DNA of 64,000 bases from Bryopsis sp. KO-2023 (GCA_030272585.1 BSYQ01000015.1:248001-312000); one strand, 5' to 3'; counted from the stretch's first letter, positions 44,815-56,670 are shown. Translations and numbers: made by a program. Notes: generated by a model not told the origin, from the sequence alone.

Positions 44815-45061
44815 GTTTAAACAGGTGTGAATGGTTTTGGATGTGTATGAAACTTTGCAGGAGTCTCGCACAAAGTATTTTCAAGTTGTTTTTCAAGTTT
44901 CAGGTGAAAATATGAAGTATGGGCTGAGTTATGCCCCTGTTGCTGGGTTGGCCTCCGCCGGAGTTTTCGTTTCCAGCAAAAGGGGCATAACCCAGCCCAT
45001 ACTTCATATTTTCACTTCGAGCATTTTTTTTAGATGGCCAAAACCATTGTGCATTGTTTAG
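44815..45061. mobile_element. fold-back / MITE-like element
   Basis: Outer inverted blocks AATGGTTTTGG (44830-44840 and inverse 45038-45048) enclose a nearly perfect inverted repeat with about 44-base arms, GTGAAAATATGAAGTATGGG... at about 44907, and its inverse ending about 45015. Similar T/A-rich bases extend outward to about 44815 and 45061. No coding. Superfamily unclear. Confidence 0.65.
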
Positions 45062-48056
45062 CAAAAAGAAACAAGAAAACAATTATCATGCAGGAGCTAT
45101 ACAGCTTTTCACAGAAAGCGAGGTTATAAAGAGGAAAAGTTTTTTTTTTATTTTTTTATTATTTATTTATTTTCACACGATTCATGTCCACGCTTTTGGG
45201 ACTCACGTAATCAAATGAAATGCGGAAGATTACCACTGTGACATGACCAGGGGGTGTATTTCTGGAAAAAAAGGAAATTCAAATGTGTGTGGGTTTGCAC
45301 TCTTTGAGTTTGAACATTGCGTTCAAACTGAAAAAAAAACTCGGGACCTAAGAAAAAACAGTGCAAAGGTTAGGCTGCTTTAATATATCACATTTCGGTT
45401 AAAATATCACTTGTGATGTATTAAGAATTTGATGTCATACATTTGTATGTCGTACATTGCACTTCAAACGCGGAAATTGCTCTCTGTGTTCTTTGGTGAG
45501 GAAGGAGTAAAACGCCAAGAAATCGATCAATTTTTAGGAAACCACAAATTTGATCTCTACTGGACAAATTTGGGGAGCAAAGGGGCGTGCCAGCAAATCA
45601 CGACAGTGTGCTGAGTTGTTCCCATGATCGAGCCACAGGCGTTCATTGCAGCTGTAAAATGTAATCTTTTTTAGAAGTATGGCAGTCCAAACACACTCAA
45701 GACACTTTGATACCGGCGCACCGGGTAACAGACTTACAAACACATTGTCCCTTATACCAATCCATCCGCAGACCCGTTTGACCGTTTTTCCTAACCTCCA
45801 CCCACATTTCTGTCGTCATACCTCAAATAACATACCCTCTAACCAAAATAAGAAAATGTAACGCTCTCCGTATACATCAAAATCCTTCAAGTGAACTGAA
45901 CCGACAACGAATCCCCATCTCCTTTCATTGACATCCACAGCTCAAATCCTCCCTTCTCCTTCTTCCTTCCCCTCATCACATTTTCTACAGCGGCGACATG
46001 CCTCTGTTTTTTTTTAACCGTTTGTCAAGAGTTGCAGCCCGCCCGACTGCTATCAATGTTGAAGGTAACATGGAATGAAATTCAGTAGACCTATTCAATC
46101 CTTAAAGAAAGGAAGTCTTAAGGTCTTACGGCCGCCGCTGTAACAACAAGGAAACCAAGTATATATATATGAATACCAATGTGATGCAGTGAGAGGTGGC
46201 CTTCTTGATCCCAATGATCAAGTTGATCAAAGACAAAGACCAACTGCATCTGCCTCGGCCTCACCCCTCCTCCACCCTCGAAACAGAAAAATCAGCACTC
46301 TTCCCTCCAAATATCATTCCATAGCTGGTGGTGAGGACGTTTGTGGGTGTTTTCTCACCAGAGTTAGACAAGAATACCCCCAACGAATGTTGAAAGGGTT
46401 TCAAGCTGGATTTGAAACAGAGGGGAGTAGATACGGTGAGAAAAGCAAGAAAAAGGAACTGTTGGATTCATATTCTTACAGGTAAAATGTACGACCCCTG
46501 TTTCAACCAGCGCCCCTTCAAAAACCACAACCAAGAGTCTTGACTGTACAGCCTGCAGGAAGATTGGGGGGGGGGGGACAAAAGATCTTCAGACTGGTGT
46601 CGTCAATCCACAGGGATGCTAAATTTGTTGATAGTTCCGTTCTAAAAGCACACTAAACAAACAAACAATAATGTTCTGAGGGTGAAATTTGCACTCGTCT
46701 GCGAGGACCCCCCCTGGCCCCATGACACTGTTTTGTGCTTCCTATCACGGCTCGATCTCCTAACAAAAATAGGCTATTCTCCTCACTGCCCCAGCTGGAG
46801 GAGCTGTGTGATGGATACTGCTGAAGGAGGGAAAATATACAAGGGCCAGTTCACTCCCAACATGAAAAAGAATTACAAAAATACACAGGATTTGTGGATG
46901 GGTTAAAACAAGCCAGCCACTTTGTCCCCATGCGCCAGAGTGCGCCTTGCAAAAACAAGGTATCCCTGGTTTTGATTGGTAAGAAATTAACCCCTGGAAC
47001 CCTTTGCATGTAAAAACTCAGAACTGAACTGTTGACCACCGTTGTGTATTCTGCTACACCACCTCAAGTGCTGAACACTAGAGTACCCTCAACAGGTCCC
47101 AAAAAAAAGGGAATTTGAAGCTCGGAATTGACCCAAGCACTTGTCCCATATATGTTCCAATTTCTCCTCTCTGCTTTTCTCTTTTGGGATTGGCACTACA
47201 ACAAAACCGATTTAGGTTTTCCTCCCAGGTGGAACTGATATCACAGAAAAAATAGCTGGGGACAAAAGAACCCCTACAAATCTTTCGCGACATCAATGTC
47301 GAGAGGGATTGTAGACCCCCCCCCCCCCTTTTTCATTTTTTTTTAATCCCGTGTTCTTTTGTCAAAGCATGGTCATTCCCACACTCCACCCAATGTCGGG
47401 CTTTTTTCCTGTGGTATGCGGCTCCCCACTGCAACAGTTTCCATTGCACGTGTTTCCCTGTGGTTCAATTTCTAGCAGCAACAAACCAGCTATCATGTTT
47501 TTTTTGGCAAAACCCTGTGCCACTCCCACCACTGGATGATATTCGATGTCTACACCTGGTTCCAGTTGTTACCGAGAAGCCAAATTTGGGAGCCCGAATC
47601 CCTGGATTCCAAAGGGTATGGAACGCTGAATGGCACATTCAAGCTTGGTTTAGGGAGGACCTGACAGGTGATGCGAGACACTACTGAAGAAAAAGAAACC
47701 ATGGAATTCTTGAGGTGCATTTGTACGCCGTCAAACACAGAAATTCTCTGCATCTCAGGTACAATAACAATACAAATGGTCCTTGAAATCAAGTTAGAGA
47801 GTCGCAATGAAAGAAGTCTCAAAGTCTGGGAATATCAATGCAATGTAAAGCAAACAATATCCAACACCCGCTAGGAAAAAAATGGAGCACAATCCCCAAG
47901 CGGATCAATTTGCAATCTTATTTCTTGCTGAAGTGATTATTCCGTGCTTGCATACATCTGACCTATCGAATTCAATCCACAAATAACAAAAAAAAAATCC
48001 ATACCACTGTTGGAAGGCCTTGTGAAGGGATTGTTGGAAGGTCACCAGGGGGGGGC
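45062..48056. other. sparse region, no firmly supported gene
   Basis: Only short open frames. Candidate minus-strand exons with canonical borders occur at about 47690-47572 (reading LPKPSLNVPFSVPYPLE) and may belong to the gene at 48.1-49.0 kb. Homopolymer C near 47318-47330. Confidence 0.35.
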
Positions 48057-48965
48057 CACCTTGTTTTTGAATGGGAAGCAGGACTTCCCTTCCCATGTTT
48101 TCCAAAGAATACTGAACAGTTTTCTCGCTCCAATGAATGAAAGATCTTGCAAGCTCCACTCAACACTCTCTAACAAATGGAAATTCTCATATTGTCATTC
48201 CAAATTACAAGCTATTGGAATAGAGGTTTTTTAATGCTTGGTTGCAAAAACATACTTACCGTTCGAAGCTTCCTCACCTGCGTGCCCTCTGAGAAAGGCC
48301 TCTGGAACTTCAGAAAACAAAGCTTCTCCCCATTCACCTTCCCCCTTTCCACAGTCACACCACGAGACAAGCTGTGACTGGTTTTCCTGTGAACCAGCCA
48401 ACCTGAATCCTGTAAAGTGAAATTCTGTGGAAGACAAGCGACCTTCTATAAGGGCAGGAGTGCAAAACACCAGCAGCCTACAAGAGTCAATTTCGTTCTT
48501 GTAGACTAGATGTATTTCTTGTCCTTGAACCCCCCCCTGCCAATCAGTGAAAACATCTTCTCCCCCTGTATAAATAAGAATGTAATCAACAGGCATGCAA
48601 AAAAACGAAAGGATAATATTTGCTGCTGCAAACTCTTTCAAAGATTACCGAAACTTGGAGAGGGGAGTTGTAAGAGAGACGTGGAAAAAGAGGTGGTATT
48701 TCCTCTTCTTCATTGTCCCCAGTTTCGTCGTTAAACACGATGAAATATGGACGCGCCTTCCGCTTGACCATCTGAACAAAGTACACGTCTCATGCGTACG
48801 CAGGCGACCGAACGAGAGGGAAAGACGGAAAGCAAGGGACGAAATCTGGAACAGAGGGGGAGTCGAACCTCCCGTCGACCACTTCTGTTTCCGAACGACA
48901 TACAAACAGGCACTCACTTCTTTCAGCACTCGCAGTCGTCGTTCGCTCTTTCTAACGGAGTCCAC
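48057..48965 (-). CDS. unidentified multi-exon gene (partial)
   Basis: Exons 48965-48918, 48771-48648, 48565-48260 and 48167-about 48057 have GT-AG borders and agreeing phases, so they are probably real. The reading runs from SVRKSERRLRVLKE through a basic-acidic stretch (VKRKARPYFIVFNDETG, then NEEEEIPPLFP), then WQGGVQGQEIHLVYKNEID and SWCDCGKGEGEWGEALF, then ESVEWSLQDLSFIGARKL. I do not recognise a family. A possible C-x-C metal or SWIM-like piece is the only motif. Start and end are undefined. Whether it is a host gene or part of a transposon cannot be told. Confidence 0.45.
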
Positions 48966-50143
48966 CTGGCCTCAGTCTCGCCCGCGTTCGTTTCTGCAAA
49001 GAAAGCAGTGGGAAGATTGCGTCGCGCAATGAAAATGGTCGCGATGGTAACTCGTCTGGTCGTAACTCGTCTGGTCGGCAAGCGCAGCATCGACAAATCT
49101 GTCTGACACGGATGAAGTCGCTCTGCCAGACTGGGGGGTCACCTCTCGTGCACTCGCCTGCACTCGCGGGGAAGAATAGCCCCTCGTAAGATCCCCGACG
49201 AGAGCTAGTCCCATCGATTCACCCCTCGTGACAGCGCACCCTCGTCAGTGGCATGCTGGTGCCACTAAGTACTAGCGCCTGTCCGGACGGTGGCTCCTCA
49301 CGGGACGTCACTGAGACCCCCCGATCGAACCTGTGGCCTTCTCAGACCTTTAGTTTCCCTCTCAAAGGTTCCAGGAGTTTGGTGACCGCCGGTCTGGGCT
49401 TGGGGGCATACAACGTGCTCACATGAATCCTTAAGGTTAGAGGAATTCCAGCAAGCCGGAATTCCCCACCCCTTACCTAACCAAATGGTCCGGCCATTCA
49501 ATGTGTGCACTCTAGGTCTACCCCCTGCACTACCTGGGTAGTCCATGGCACAAAGCCCAGCCGAGAAGAACAGGGCCTCCTTGGAGGGTCCTGCCCCCAA
49601 CGACACCACGGCCTCGCCAAACCCTGAGAACCCCGCAAGGTGCACGGTGATCGCTAGAGGAGCCTCCAAAAGGCGGCTCCCGTCGATGACCTGGGCCACA
49701 CGAGCGCTGGATCCCGGGGACGAGCCCTTGCGTAGCCAAAGGGAACTTGTTCCCCATATAGCTTGCGGATGATTCGGCTCTCGGGCCTGGCAAGCTGCCC
49801 ACCCCCACTGGTGGGAGCGTGAATCGTAACGTCAAAACAATCACACACAGCAAAGAAGGAGTCAGCACACACTGGTACACAATGAGACACTCAAAAGCTG
49901 CGACAAGAACACAAACGACGGGAGACGGAATACTCACAAAAAGCACTCCCCAGGACTCCTTCCTGCGTGCGCCTTGCCCTGGGAATAAAAAACCGTGGTT
50001 CGCTGCTTCCCTGGTCGATCGCTCCCCTCGGAGGCGACGCTTACGTTTCTTTCCTAGTATGGCAGCGAGCGAATCGATCCACGACTTGCGCATGATCGTC
50101 GCCTTCTAGGCGATGCTGAGCAGTGCTCAGTGAGCACCCTAGG
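48966..50143. other. GC-rich stretch beside chromovirus A, no recognised gene
   Basis: Overlapping open frames on the minus strand (for example 50093-49530 and 49699-49298) have no domain that I recognise. A short direct duplication containing GTAACTCGTCTGGTCG lies near 49050-49078. Confidence 0.35.
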
Positions 50144-50493
50144 TGCAACGGCTGCGACTCTGCAAGTCTGCCAGCCAAGCTGAAGGTGAAACAAAGGGAG
50201 ACCAAGGTGCAAAGCACTCCAAACAAGGTTAAAAGCTAGGTTAAAACCAAGTGTACCAATACCCTAGAGGCGCTGCTCAAATACCCTGCTGCAGCACCTC
50301 TGACAAGACCTGATCCCCTGATCAGACAACTACTGAGCTGACACAGTGAACCCATCACTGTATCAGGTCAGATCACAGAATGTTCTGAGCTGCCAGTTCA
50401 GCAGGGACACCTGCTGAGCTGCCAGCTCGCCAACCTACAGTCAGATCTCCTGATTCAGGGCCCAGCAGGCTCTGAATCAGGCGATTCACTACA
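50144..50493 (-). repeat. 3' LTR of chromovirus A
   Basis: 350 bp, near-identical to the 5' LTR, preceded on the element strand by a purine tract. Confidence 0.95.
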
Positions 50494-50508
50494 TTCCTCC
50501 CCACCTGA

Positions 50509-51484
50509 ACTGCAGTAGCCCCTACTGCAACTTAGAAAGGAAAAACCCCAAGACTGTAAGTGCTAAGGAAAACCCATATCAGTGAATAACTTCCAGTCCA
50601 CACTTCTGCCAATGAAAACTCATATCTGCAACTCAGACCAAACCCAATGTATTGAATTAAAATAAAACATCTTTCAGATTTCAGTCACTGATAATCAAGT
50701 CCAAAAATGAATGTAATCATCCCAAGTCCTGCCACTGGAAATTGCTAACTCTGACACAACCATAACTTTCACAGGGACCAAATTCCCCACACAAATGTTT
50801 CAGCACAACAAACTATCCATGGACCTGTAATATAGAAATCAGAGTCCTTCTTTCAAGCAAACACTGTACTCCATCTGCAGTCTAACATAGAACCCAAATT
50901 TCTCATTTTCCAGCCCCTCAAGTGTTGTAATTCTGCCACTGATTTGCCAAACCAATTTCCACATTCAAAACTAAAATAAAAACTCCTATGCAGGTTGTTG
51001 TATCTGCCCTTTTAATCAGCCATACTCCAGTGGCAACAAATACCAACCTCACAAAGATAAAAATCCATTTGACTGGACTTCCTTCAAAGGTCACCATGCA
51101 ATTCTTTACTCCCCCTTTGGTTAATTCAGTCACTCTTATTTCAGATTGGAATTCTCTAGCAATAACATCTTAACCCTGCTGGACTTGCAATGTATCAACA
51201 GGTGAACCATTTCCATAACCAAAAACAGGTTGCAAACTTCAGAGTTTTCATCTCAACCTGATCAGAAACTGCAAAAGAAATCCTTGTCCACCTCCAACAC
51301 ACTGATCACCAGAAACTGGACAGCCCTAAGGGTTTAACCCTGCCTGAAAAATTCCACTTCCAACACACTGATCACCAGAAACTGGACAGCCCCAAATCAC
51401 CAACTCTTTCACTGCACCCACTGAGCAAACCACATTCAAATCCTGCCACAACTCCCATGATCACACCTCCTGTCGATTCCTGCC
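50509..51484 (-). other. 3' non-coding part of chromovirus A
   Basis: Between the post-integrase ORF and the purine tract. Contains a two-copy direct repeat of about 55-60 bp (AACACACTGATCACCAGAAA) at about 51290-51395. Confidence 0.6.
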
Positions 51485-52441
51485 TCAGGTCGCCGGACGT
51501 TTCAAGCCCCTCTTTGGCGCAAGCGCGGGCACACTCCAGCGGATCTCTCGAAGCGGCACGCAGTCACGATTGGTTCGTCCCGGGGAGGCTGGCTGCGTTG
51601 GCAGGGGTGGACTGATGACCGCAATCCGCAAAGACGTCAGCACCCTCGGCGCCATGACCGTGTGCTCCCGCAGCTTGCACAGCCCGCACTCTTTCGTCGC
51701 ATCCACCGAGACCCCCTTTCGCGTTCCACTGAGTCGTCCAACCACCTCCAAGCTCCCGTCTGGGTTCGTCCTCTCCACCGTTACGTCTGGCGCGTACCAG
51801 AGTCTCTGGACACAGAGGTCCCTGCAGCATACCCGGTGCTTCCCACATGGAAGCTCCCGCACTGGTGCCCCAAGAGACCTCGCCGTCTTGAAGCAAAGCG
51901 AACAGCCACGTCCCGTTTCTTTCAGCGCCGTCTCCATCTCACTCTTTTGGTCTGCTGCAGGTTTTTCTGGTTCAGGGAGCCCTGTGTCCAGGAAGCCGAA
52001 GGACAACTCCTCTTCGGACTCCAACCGCGTTACCGGCATTTTCTTCGCCCACTCTCGCCACGCTTTCAGCTCACTCTCGGCAGCACTCAGAGACCCTTGC
52101 AGCTTCCACTTTTCCTGCTCCACCTTTTGACACTTGCTCCTCAGCCTTTCCAACTCCGCAACGTCGACTGCCCTCTTCCGCAGGACCTGCACCGCCTCCT
52201 CAAACGCCACAACCTCATCTGCCCCCTCGATCACGTCGGCTTTCTCCACCGCTGCCGCAGGGATAACCACAGGGGCAGCCTCTGCTGGTTCACTGCTGCT
52301 AGCGGGGGTTGAGACGATAAGGGCGGCCTGGTTTGCTGGTTCCATGTTGACTCCTTCCTTTCGAACGATAGGCTCCTCTTTCTCTCTTCCTGCTCTGCGC
52401 ACGTAACTTGCTAGACAGTTTCCTGCTGCAGTATACTGCAC
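51485..52441 (-). CDS. post-integrase ORF of chromovirus A with coiled coil and RING-like cysteines
   Basis: Ala/Val-rich start, a coiled coil (AELERLRSKCQKVEQEKWK), then GCSLCFKTARSLGAPVREL, CGKHRVCCRDLC and later CGLCKLREH, a C2-C/H-C2-C2 spacing resembling a RING-type zinc finger. Likely ATG at 52354 (MEPANQ). Not part of usual chromoviruses. Could be a captured host E3-ligase-like gene or an accessory protein. The matching region of chromovirus B lies beyond the window. Confidence 0.6.
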   Translation of the reverse strand: MQYTAAGNCLASYVRRAGREKEEPIVRKEGVNMEPANQAALIVSTPASSSEPAEAAPVVIPAAAVEKADVIEGADEVVAFEEAVQVLRKRAVDVAELERLRSKCQKVEQEKWKLQGSLSAAESELKAWREWAKKMPVTRLESEEELSFGFLDTGLPEPEKPAADQKSEMETALKETGRGCSLCFKTARSLGAPVRELPCGKHRVCCRDLCVQRLWYAPDVTVERTNPDGSLEVVGRLSGTRKGVSVDATKECGLCKLREHTVMAPRVLTSLRIAVISPPLPTQPASPGRTNRDCVPLREIRWSVPALAPKRGLKRPAT

Positions 52442-52518
52442 TCCTATTTCCGTTTCTGTCGGGGTTGATTCAGTCTGTCAGAGGTATCAACCTGTCACCT
52501 CTGCTTGGCCAAGTCCTT

Positions 52519-52986
52519 TCAGCTCCTCATCTCAAACTCACGTAACTTGTCCGGTGCATTTCGCAAGTTTCTGGCAGGCTCCCACGTATCCTCTGATTGG
52601 TCATAGCCCTGCCACCTGACAAGGTACTGCTTCCTGCCTCTGACAGTCCTTTCTGCAAGAATCCTGTCCACCAGGTATTCCTCTTGCCCCTCAACCAGCT
52701 CTGGTTCAGGCTGCAGTGCATGTGTCCTCCTGGCTGGAAAACTGCCCTCCTGATCAATAAAGGCAGGCTTCAGCTTGGACACATGAAACACATCATGGAT
52801 TCGCCAATGCCCTGGCAGCCTCAACCTGACTGCCACCTCTGACAGCCTTTCTACCACCTCAAATGGCCCACAGAACTTTGCAGTTAGTTTCCTGCTCAGC
52901 ACATCAGGTAGGGGTAAGTCCTTGGTTGCCAGAAAAACTTTTTCGCCTGGCTCAAAGCCCCCTCCCCGCCTGGTTTGATCCGCCAC
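52519..52986 (-). CDS. integrase tail and chromodomain of chromovirus A
   Basis: FEPGEKVFLATKDLPLP and LSRKLTAKFCGPFEV are the integrase C-terminal (GPY/F) module. EYLVDRILAERTVRGRKQYL and VRWQGYDQSEDTWEP form a chromodomain that, in this family, steers integration to marked chromatin. Confidence 0.92.
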   Translation of the reverse strand: MADQTRRGGGFEPGEKVFLATKDLPLPDVLSRKLTAKFCGPFEVVERLSEVAVRLRLPGHWRIHDVFHVSKLKPAFIDQEGSFPARRTHALQPEPELVEGQEEYLVDRILAERTVRGRKQYLVRWQGYDQSEDTWEPARNLRNAPDKLREFEMRS

Positions 52987-53055
52987 CTGGCGATGTCGAT
53001 CCTGAGCTTGAGCAATGTTGTCTCTGCCAGCAAGCAGAGCTTGTTGCCAAGTAGT

Positions 53056-56000
53056 TCACCAATCATCCACCGCAGGGCAGGCTGTAGTTGCTACAGCACT
53101 TGCAGGAGTTCGGGGATTCTGCCCGTACATGAGGAAAAAGGGAGAGAATCCTGTAGTGGCATTGATGCTGGAGTTGTAAGCAAACTCTGCAGCAGCCAAA
53201 TGCTCTTCCCAATCTGCACCTGCAGGCTCAACATAACTTCGCAGAATCTCCTGCACCGTTCTGTTAGCCCTTTCTGTCTGCCCGTCTGTCTCAGGGTGGT
53301 AACTACTAGACATTGCCAATCTAGTATTTGCTCTCTTCCACAGAGCTCTCCAAAAATTACTAGTGAACCGACTGTCTCTATCCGAAATAATCTCTTGAGG
53401 CAACCCAAAGAAACGAACTACATTCTGAAAGAATAAATCTGCAACACCTGCTGCAGTTACCGTTTGTTTGGTTGGAATCAATCGCAACATCTTACTGAAT
53501 CTGTCCACTACTACAAGCAAATAATCTGACCCCTTCTTGGTTTTAGGCAAAGGGCCTACAAAATCCATTGAAACACTGGACCACCTGCCATCAGGAATAG
53601 GCAGAGGCTGCAGCTTACCCAAAGGCCTCTGATTAGAAGCCTTATTTCTCTGACAGGGGATGCAATTCTTGACATACTTCTGTACTGTGCCTGAAATGCG
53701 TGGCCAGAAATAATGCGCCTGCACTCTGACCAGCGTTTTTCGTCTGCCCAGATGTCCTGCCAATGCTGATTCATGGCAGTCATGGAGCAACTTCTCCCTG
53801 AGCCCGTCTGCATCAGGTATCCACCATTTCCAGGCATTGCAAACCCTTCTCCAAAGCCTCTGACCATCCCACTTTACATGAGCTGGTCTGTAGTTTGCCT
53901 CAATCAATTGCTTGCATAAAGGATCCTTTTGATAGGCCTCCTTGACCTCCTCCTGAAATCCCTGGGTCAGGTCCAATCTTGCTTGTGCATTAACTTCAGG
54001 CTGCTCCTTTGCAGTCTGATGTGTGGCCCTGCTCAGTGCATCTGCCACCACATTATCTCTTCCAGGCCTGTATTTGATCTCAAACTTGAAGGATTGCAAG
54101 GTCTCCATCCACCTTGCCTGCCTCTTGGACAACTGAGGCTGAGTCTGTAGATACTTCAGTGGTGCATGATCAGTGTGCACCACAAATTCCTGAGCATCCA
54201 GATAGTGCCTCCACACCTTGAGTGCATGTACAATGGCCAAGAGCTCCTTCTCATGGGTAGCATAATTCAGTTCTGCAGGTTGCAGTTTCCTGCTTTCATA
54301 GGCCACAGGCTGCTGACCCTGTCCATGGTCCTGTGTAAGGACTGCTCCAATAGCATAGTCTGAAGCATCAGTGGTGACTTCAAACTTCAATCCTGGGTCA
54401 GGCACCAACAACACTGGTGCAGACATCAATGCCTCCTTAATATCCTGCATTGACGCAGCTTCCCTTTCTGTCCATTGCCAGCTTGCTTCCTTCTTCAGCA
54501 AGGCAGTCAATGGCTTAGCCCTGGCAGAGAAGTCCTTGATGAACCTTCTGTAGTAATTTGCCAGGCCAAGGAAGGATCTGAGGTCCTTCACTGACGTTAA
54601 GGGAGGCCAGTCCCTGATGATCTGCACTTTGCTCTGCAACACCTGTATACCTGCAGCACTCACTTCATGCCCCAAAAACTCCACCTGCATCTTGCAGATA
54701 TCACACTTAGTAGCTGAAGCATACAGTTTCTGTTCCCTCAGTCTCTGCAACACTTTCTGCAAGTGAACCTTGTGTTCAGCCCAATTCCTGCTGTAAACCA
54801 AAATGTCATCCAAATAAACTATGCAGAAAATATCCAAGAAATCATGAAGAACATGGTTCATGGTGTTCATAAAGGTGGCAGGGGCATTTGTCAGCCCAAA
54901 AGGAAGAACCACATATTCAAAAAGCCCATATCTAGTGCGGAAGGCCGTCTTTTCTGAATCTGCAGGGTCCAACCGCACTTGATGATAACCTGAGCAGAGA
55001 TCTATTTTACTGAAACAACGAGCTCCCTGAATCTGATCTAGCAACTCCTCAATCCTTGGAATAGGATACCTGTTTTTCACTGTCAGTTTATTCAGTGCCC
55101 TGAAATCGACACACATTCTCAACTTCCCATTTTTCTTTGGAACGAATAAAACTGGTGATCCCCAGGGTGACTTGCTAGGTCTGATAAAACCCTGTTTCAG
55201 CAACTCTGCCAACTGCTTTTTCAGTTCTTCTCTTTCTGCAAAACTAGCCCTGTAAAGTCCCTTCTTTACCGGTTCTGCCCCTTCCACAAGTTCTATCTTG
55301 TGGTTAACACCTCTGTCAGGAGGTAACTCCTGAGGCAGTTCTTCTTTGAACAAATCCTGAAACTCTTTTCTGATTTCTTTTTCCAACTGCAAAGCTTCTC
55401 TTTCTTCCTCTGAGACTGTATCTGCAAAACTTCCTTTTACTGCTTCAGTACTTTCTAATCCATTTATTGCATGCTCAACATCCACTTCTCTCAAATGAAG
55501 TAAATATATAGGTCTGCCCTTGCGAGCAGCCTGTGCGAACTCTGCTGCAGACATCAGATCCAACTCTGCTGTACTGCAATCCTCTACTCTACCAGTCTGC
55601 ATTCTGAGATTGACTGCTCCCTGAGGTGTCTGCAAAACCAACAACTTCTTTTGCCAATCTATGACAGGGTTGTGTTTGCTTAACCAAGACATTCCTAACA
55701 CCAGGTCGTACCTCCCTAGTGTTATGGCATACATCTTTTCCTCTGATACAAACCTGCCCATTTTGACACTGGCCTGCAGCTCTTTTTCTACCTTTTCTGA
55801 GGTTTTACCATCTGCTAACTGCACCTCAGTCAGTACCTCAGCAGCTTCTGTCTGAATGCCATTTTCAAGCAACCAATCTTTTGAAACAAAATTGTCAGTT
55901 GCCCCACTATCTATCAATATTCGAGAAAAACAACCTGCCACAGTTCCTGTGGTCTTCAACATCCCTTGAGTCCCCCCATGGACTCCTCTCAACTTCAAAA

Positions 56001-56670
56001 GTGGGGGTTCATCTAAGCTATGTCCTTGAAAGCAAACTTCATTAGGTCTGCCCAGCTCAGATTCCTCTCTCACTGAAAACGAGTCTGCAGCGTCTGCCCT
56101 CAGATCACTGTCAGCACTCACATGCACAGAAAACTCATGCAGGTCAGGTGTGGCCCCGCCTGGCCCTGCACCTCCTGCCTCAGGGACCTGAGAGGTGGTG
56201 GTTCCACTCGACCGACCAGCCTCCTCATTCCCGGAAACCTCCTTCAAAATTCCTGCAGATGCTACTGCCCCTGCAGCAGCACCCACTAATTCATCCACTG
56301 ACCTACTCGCAGGAGACTCTGCCCCCAGCAGAGTACCCGCCAATTCATCCACTGACCTACTTGCAGGAGACTCTGCCTCCAACAGAGTACCCGCCAATTC
56401 ATCCACTGACCTACTTGCAGGAGACTCTGCCTCCAACAGAGTATCCGCCAATTCATCCACTGACCTACTTGCAGGAGACTCTGCCTCCAACAGAGTACCC
56501 GCCAATTCAACGTTTTCCAAACGACCGACCTTCCCTTTCGGTGTGGCTTCACAAGGCACACCACCCGCCGGGTTCTGCTTCCCTGAAACAGATGCTACCC
56601 TCCCCATGGTAGCCTCCTTGTGTGGGTGGCTACGCCGGCCCTCCCACACTCCTCTTCTGTCCTCCTTCAC
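53056..56670 (-). CDS. pol of chromovirus A: protease, RT, RNase H, integrase
   Basis: The N-terminal part has four copies of an 18-residue repeat (SVDELAGTLLEAESPASR). Then protease LIDSGATDNFVS, RT with FSKIDLCSGYHQVRLDP and CIVYLDDILVYS, RNase H with FEVTTDASDYAIGAVL and DALSRA, integrase zinc finger (GHLGRRKTL, CIPCQRNK) and core (WSSVSMDFVGPLP, ISDRDSRFTSNFW, YHPETDGQTERANRT). In a different frame from gag. Broken about once toward its end. Confidence 0.93.
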   Translation of the reverse strand: MKEDRRGVWEGRRSHPHKEATMGRVASVSGKQNPAGGVPCEATPKGKVGRLENVELAGTLLEAESPASRSVDELADTLLEAESPASRSVDELAGTLLEAESPASRSVDELAGTLLGAESPASRSVDELVGAAAGAVASAGILKEVSGNEEAGRSSGTTTSQVPEAGGAGPGGATPDLHEFSVHVSADSDLRADAADSFSVREESELGRPNEVCFQGHSLDEPPLLKLRGVHGGTQGMLKTTGTVAGCFSRILIDSGATDNFVSKDWLLENGIQTEAAEVLTEVQLADGKTSEKVEKELQASVKMGRFVSEEKMYAITLGRYDLVLGMSWLSKHNPVIDWQKKLLVLQTPQGAVNLRMQTGRVEDCSTAELDLMSAAEFAQAARKGRPIYLLHLREVDVEHAINGLESTEAVKGSFADTVSEEEREALQLEKEIRKEFQDLFKEELPQELPPDRGVNHKIELVEGAEPVKKGLYRASFAEREELKKQLAELLKQGFIRPSKSPWGSPVLFVPKKNGKLRMCVDFRALNKLTVKNRYPIPRIEELLDQIQGARCFSKIDLCSGYHQVRLDPADSEKTAFRTRYGLFEYVVLPFGLTNAPATFMNTMNHVLHDFLDIFCIVYLDDILVYSRNWAEHKVHLQKVLQRLREQKLYASATKCDICKMQVEFLGHEVSAAGIQVLQSKVQIIRDWPPLTSVKDLRSFLGLANYYRRFIKDFSARAKPLTALLKKEASWQWTEREAASMQDIKEALMSAPVLLVPDPGLKFEVTTDASDYAIGAVLTQDHGQGQQPVAYESRKLQPAELNYATHEKELLAIVHALKVWRHYLDAQEFVVHTDHAPLKYLQTQPQLSKRQARWMETLQSFKFEIKYRPGRDNVVADALSRATHQTAKEQPEVNAQARLDLTQGFQEEVKEAYQKDPLCKQLIEANYRPAHVKWDGQRLWRRVCNAWKWWIPDADGLREKLLHDCHESALAGHLGRRKTLVRVQAHYFWPRISGTVQKYVKNCIPCQRNKASNQRPLGKLQPLPIPDGRWSSVSMDFVGPLPKTKKGSDYLLVVVDRFSKMLRLIPTKQTVTAAGVADLFFQNVVRFFGLPQEIISDRDSRFTSNFWRALWKRANTRLAMSSSYHPETDGQTERANRTVQEILRSYVEPAGADWEEHLAAAEFAYNSSINATTGFSPFFLMYGQNPRTPASAVATTACPAVDDW

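Noticed and set aside
48800-48930. Possible tRNA on the minus strand around GGTTCGACTCC
   Set aside because: The T-arm is present but there is no room for D and anticodon arms; it lies inside a predicted intron.
49298-50093. Overlapping minus-strand open frames beside chromovirus A
   Set aside because: No retroviral or host domain found in any frame; GC-rich chance openness is enough to explain them.
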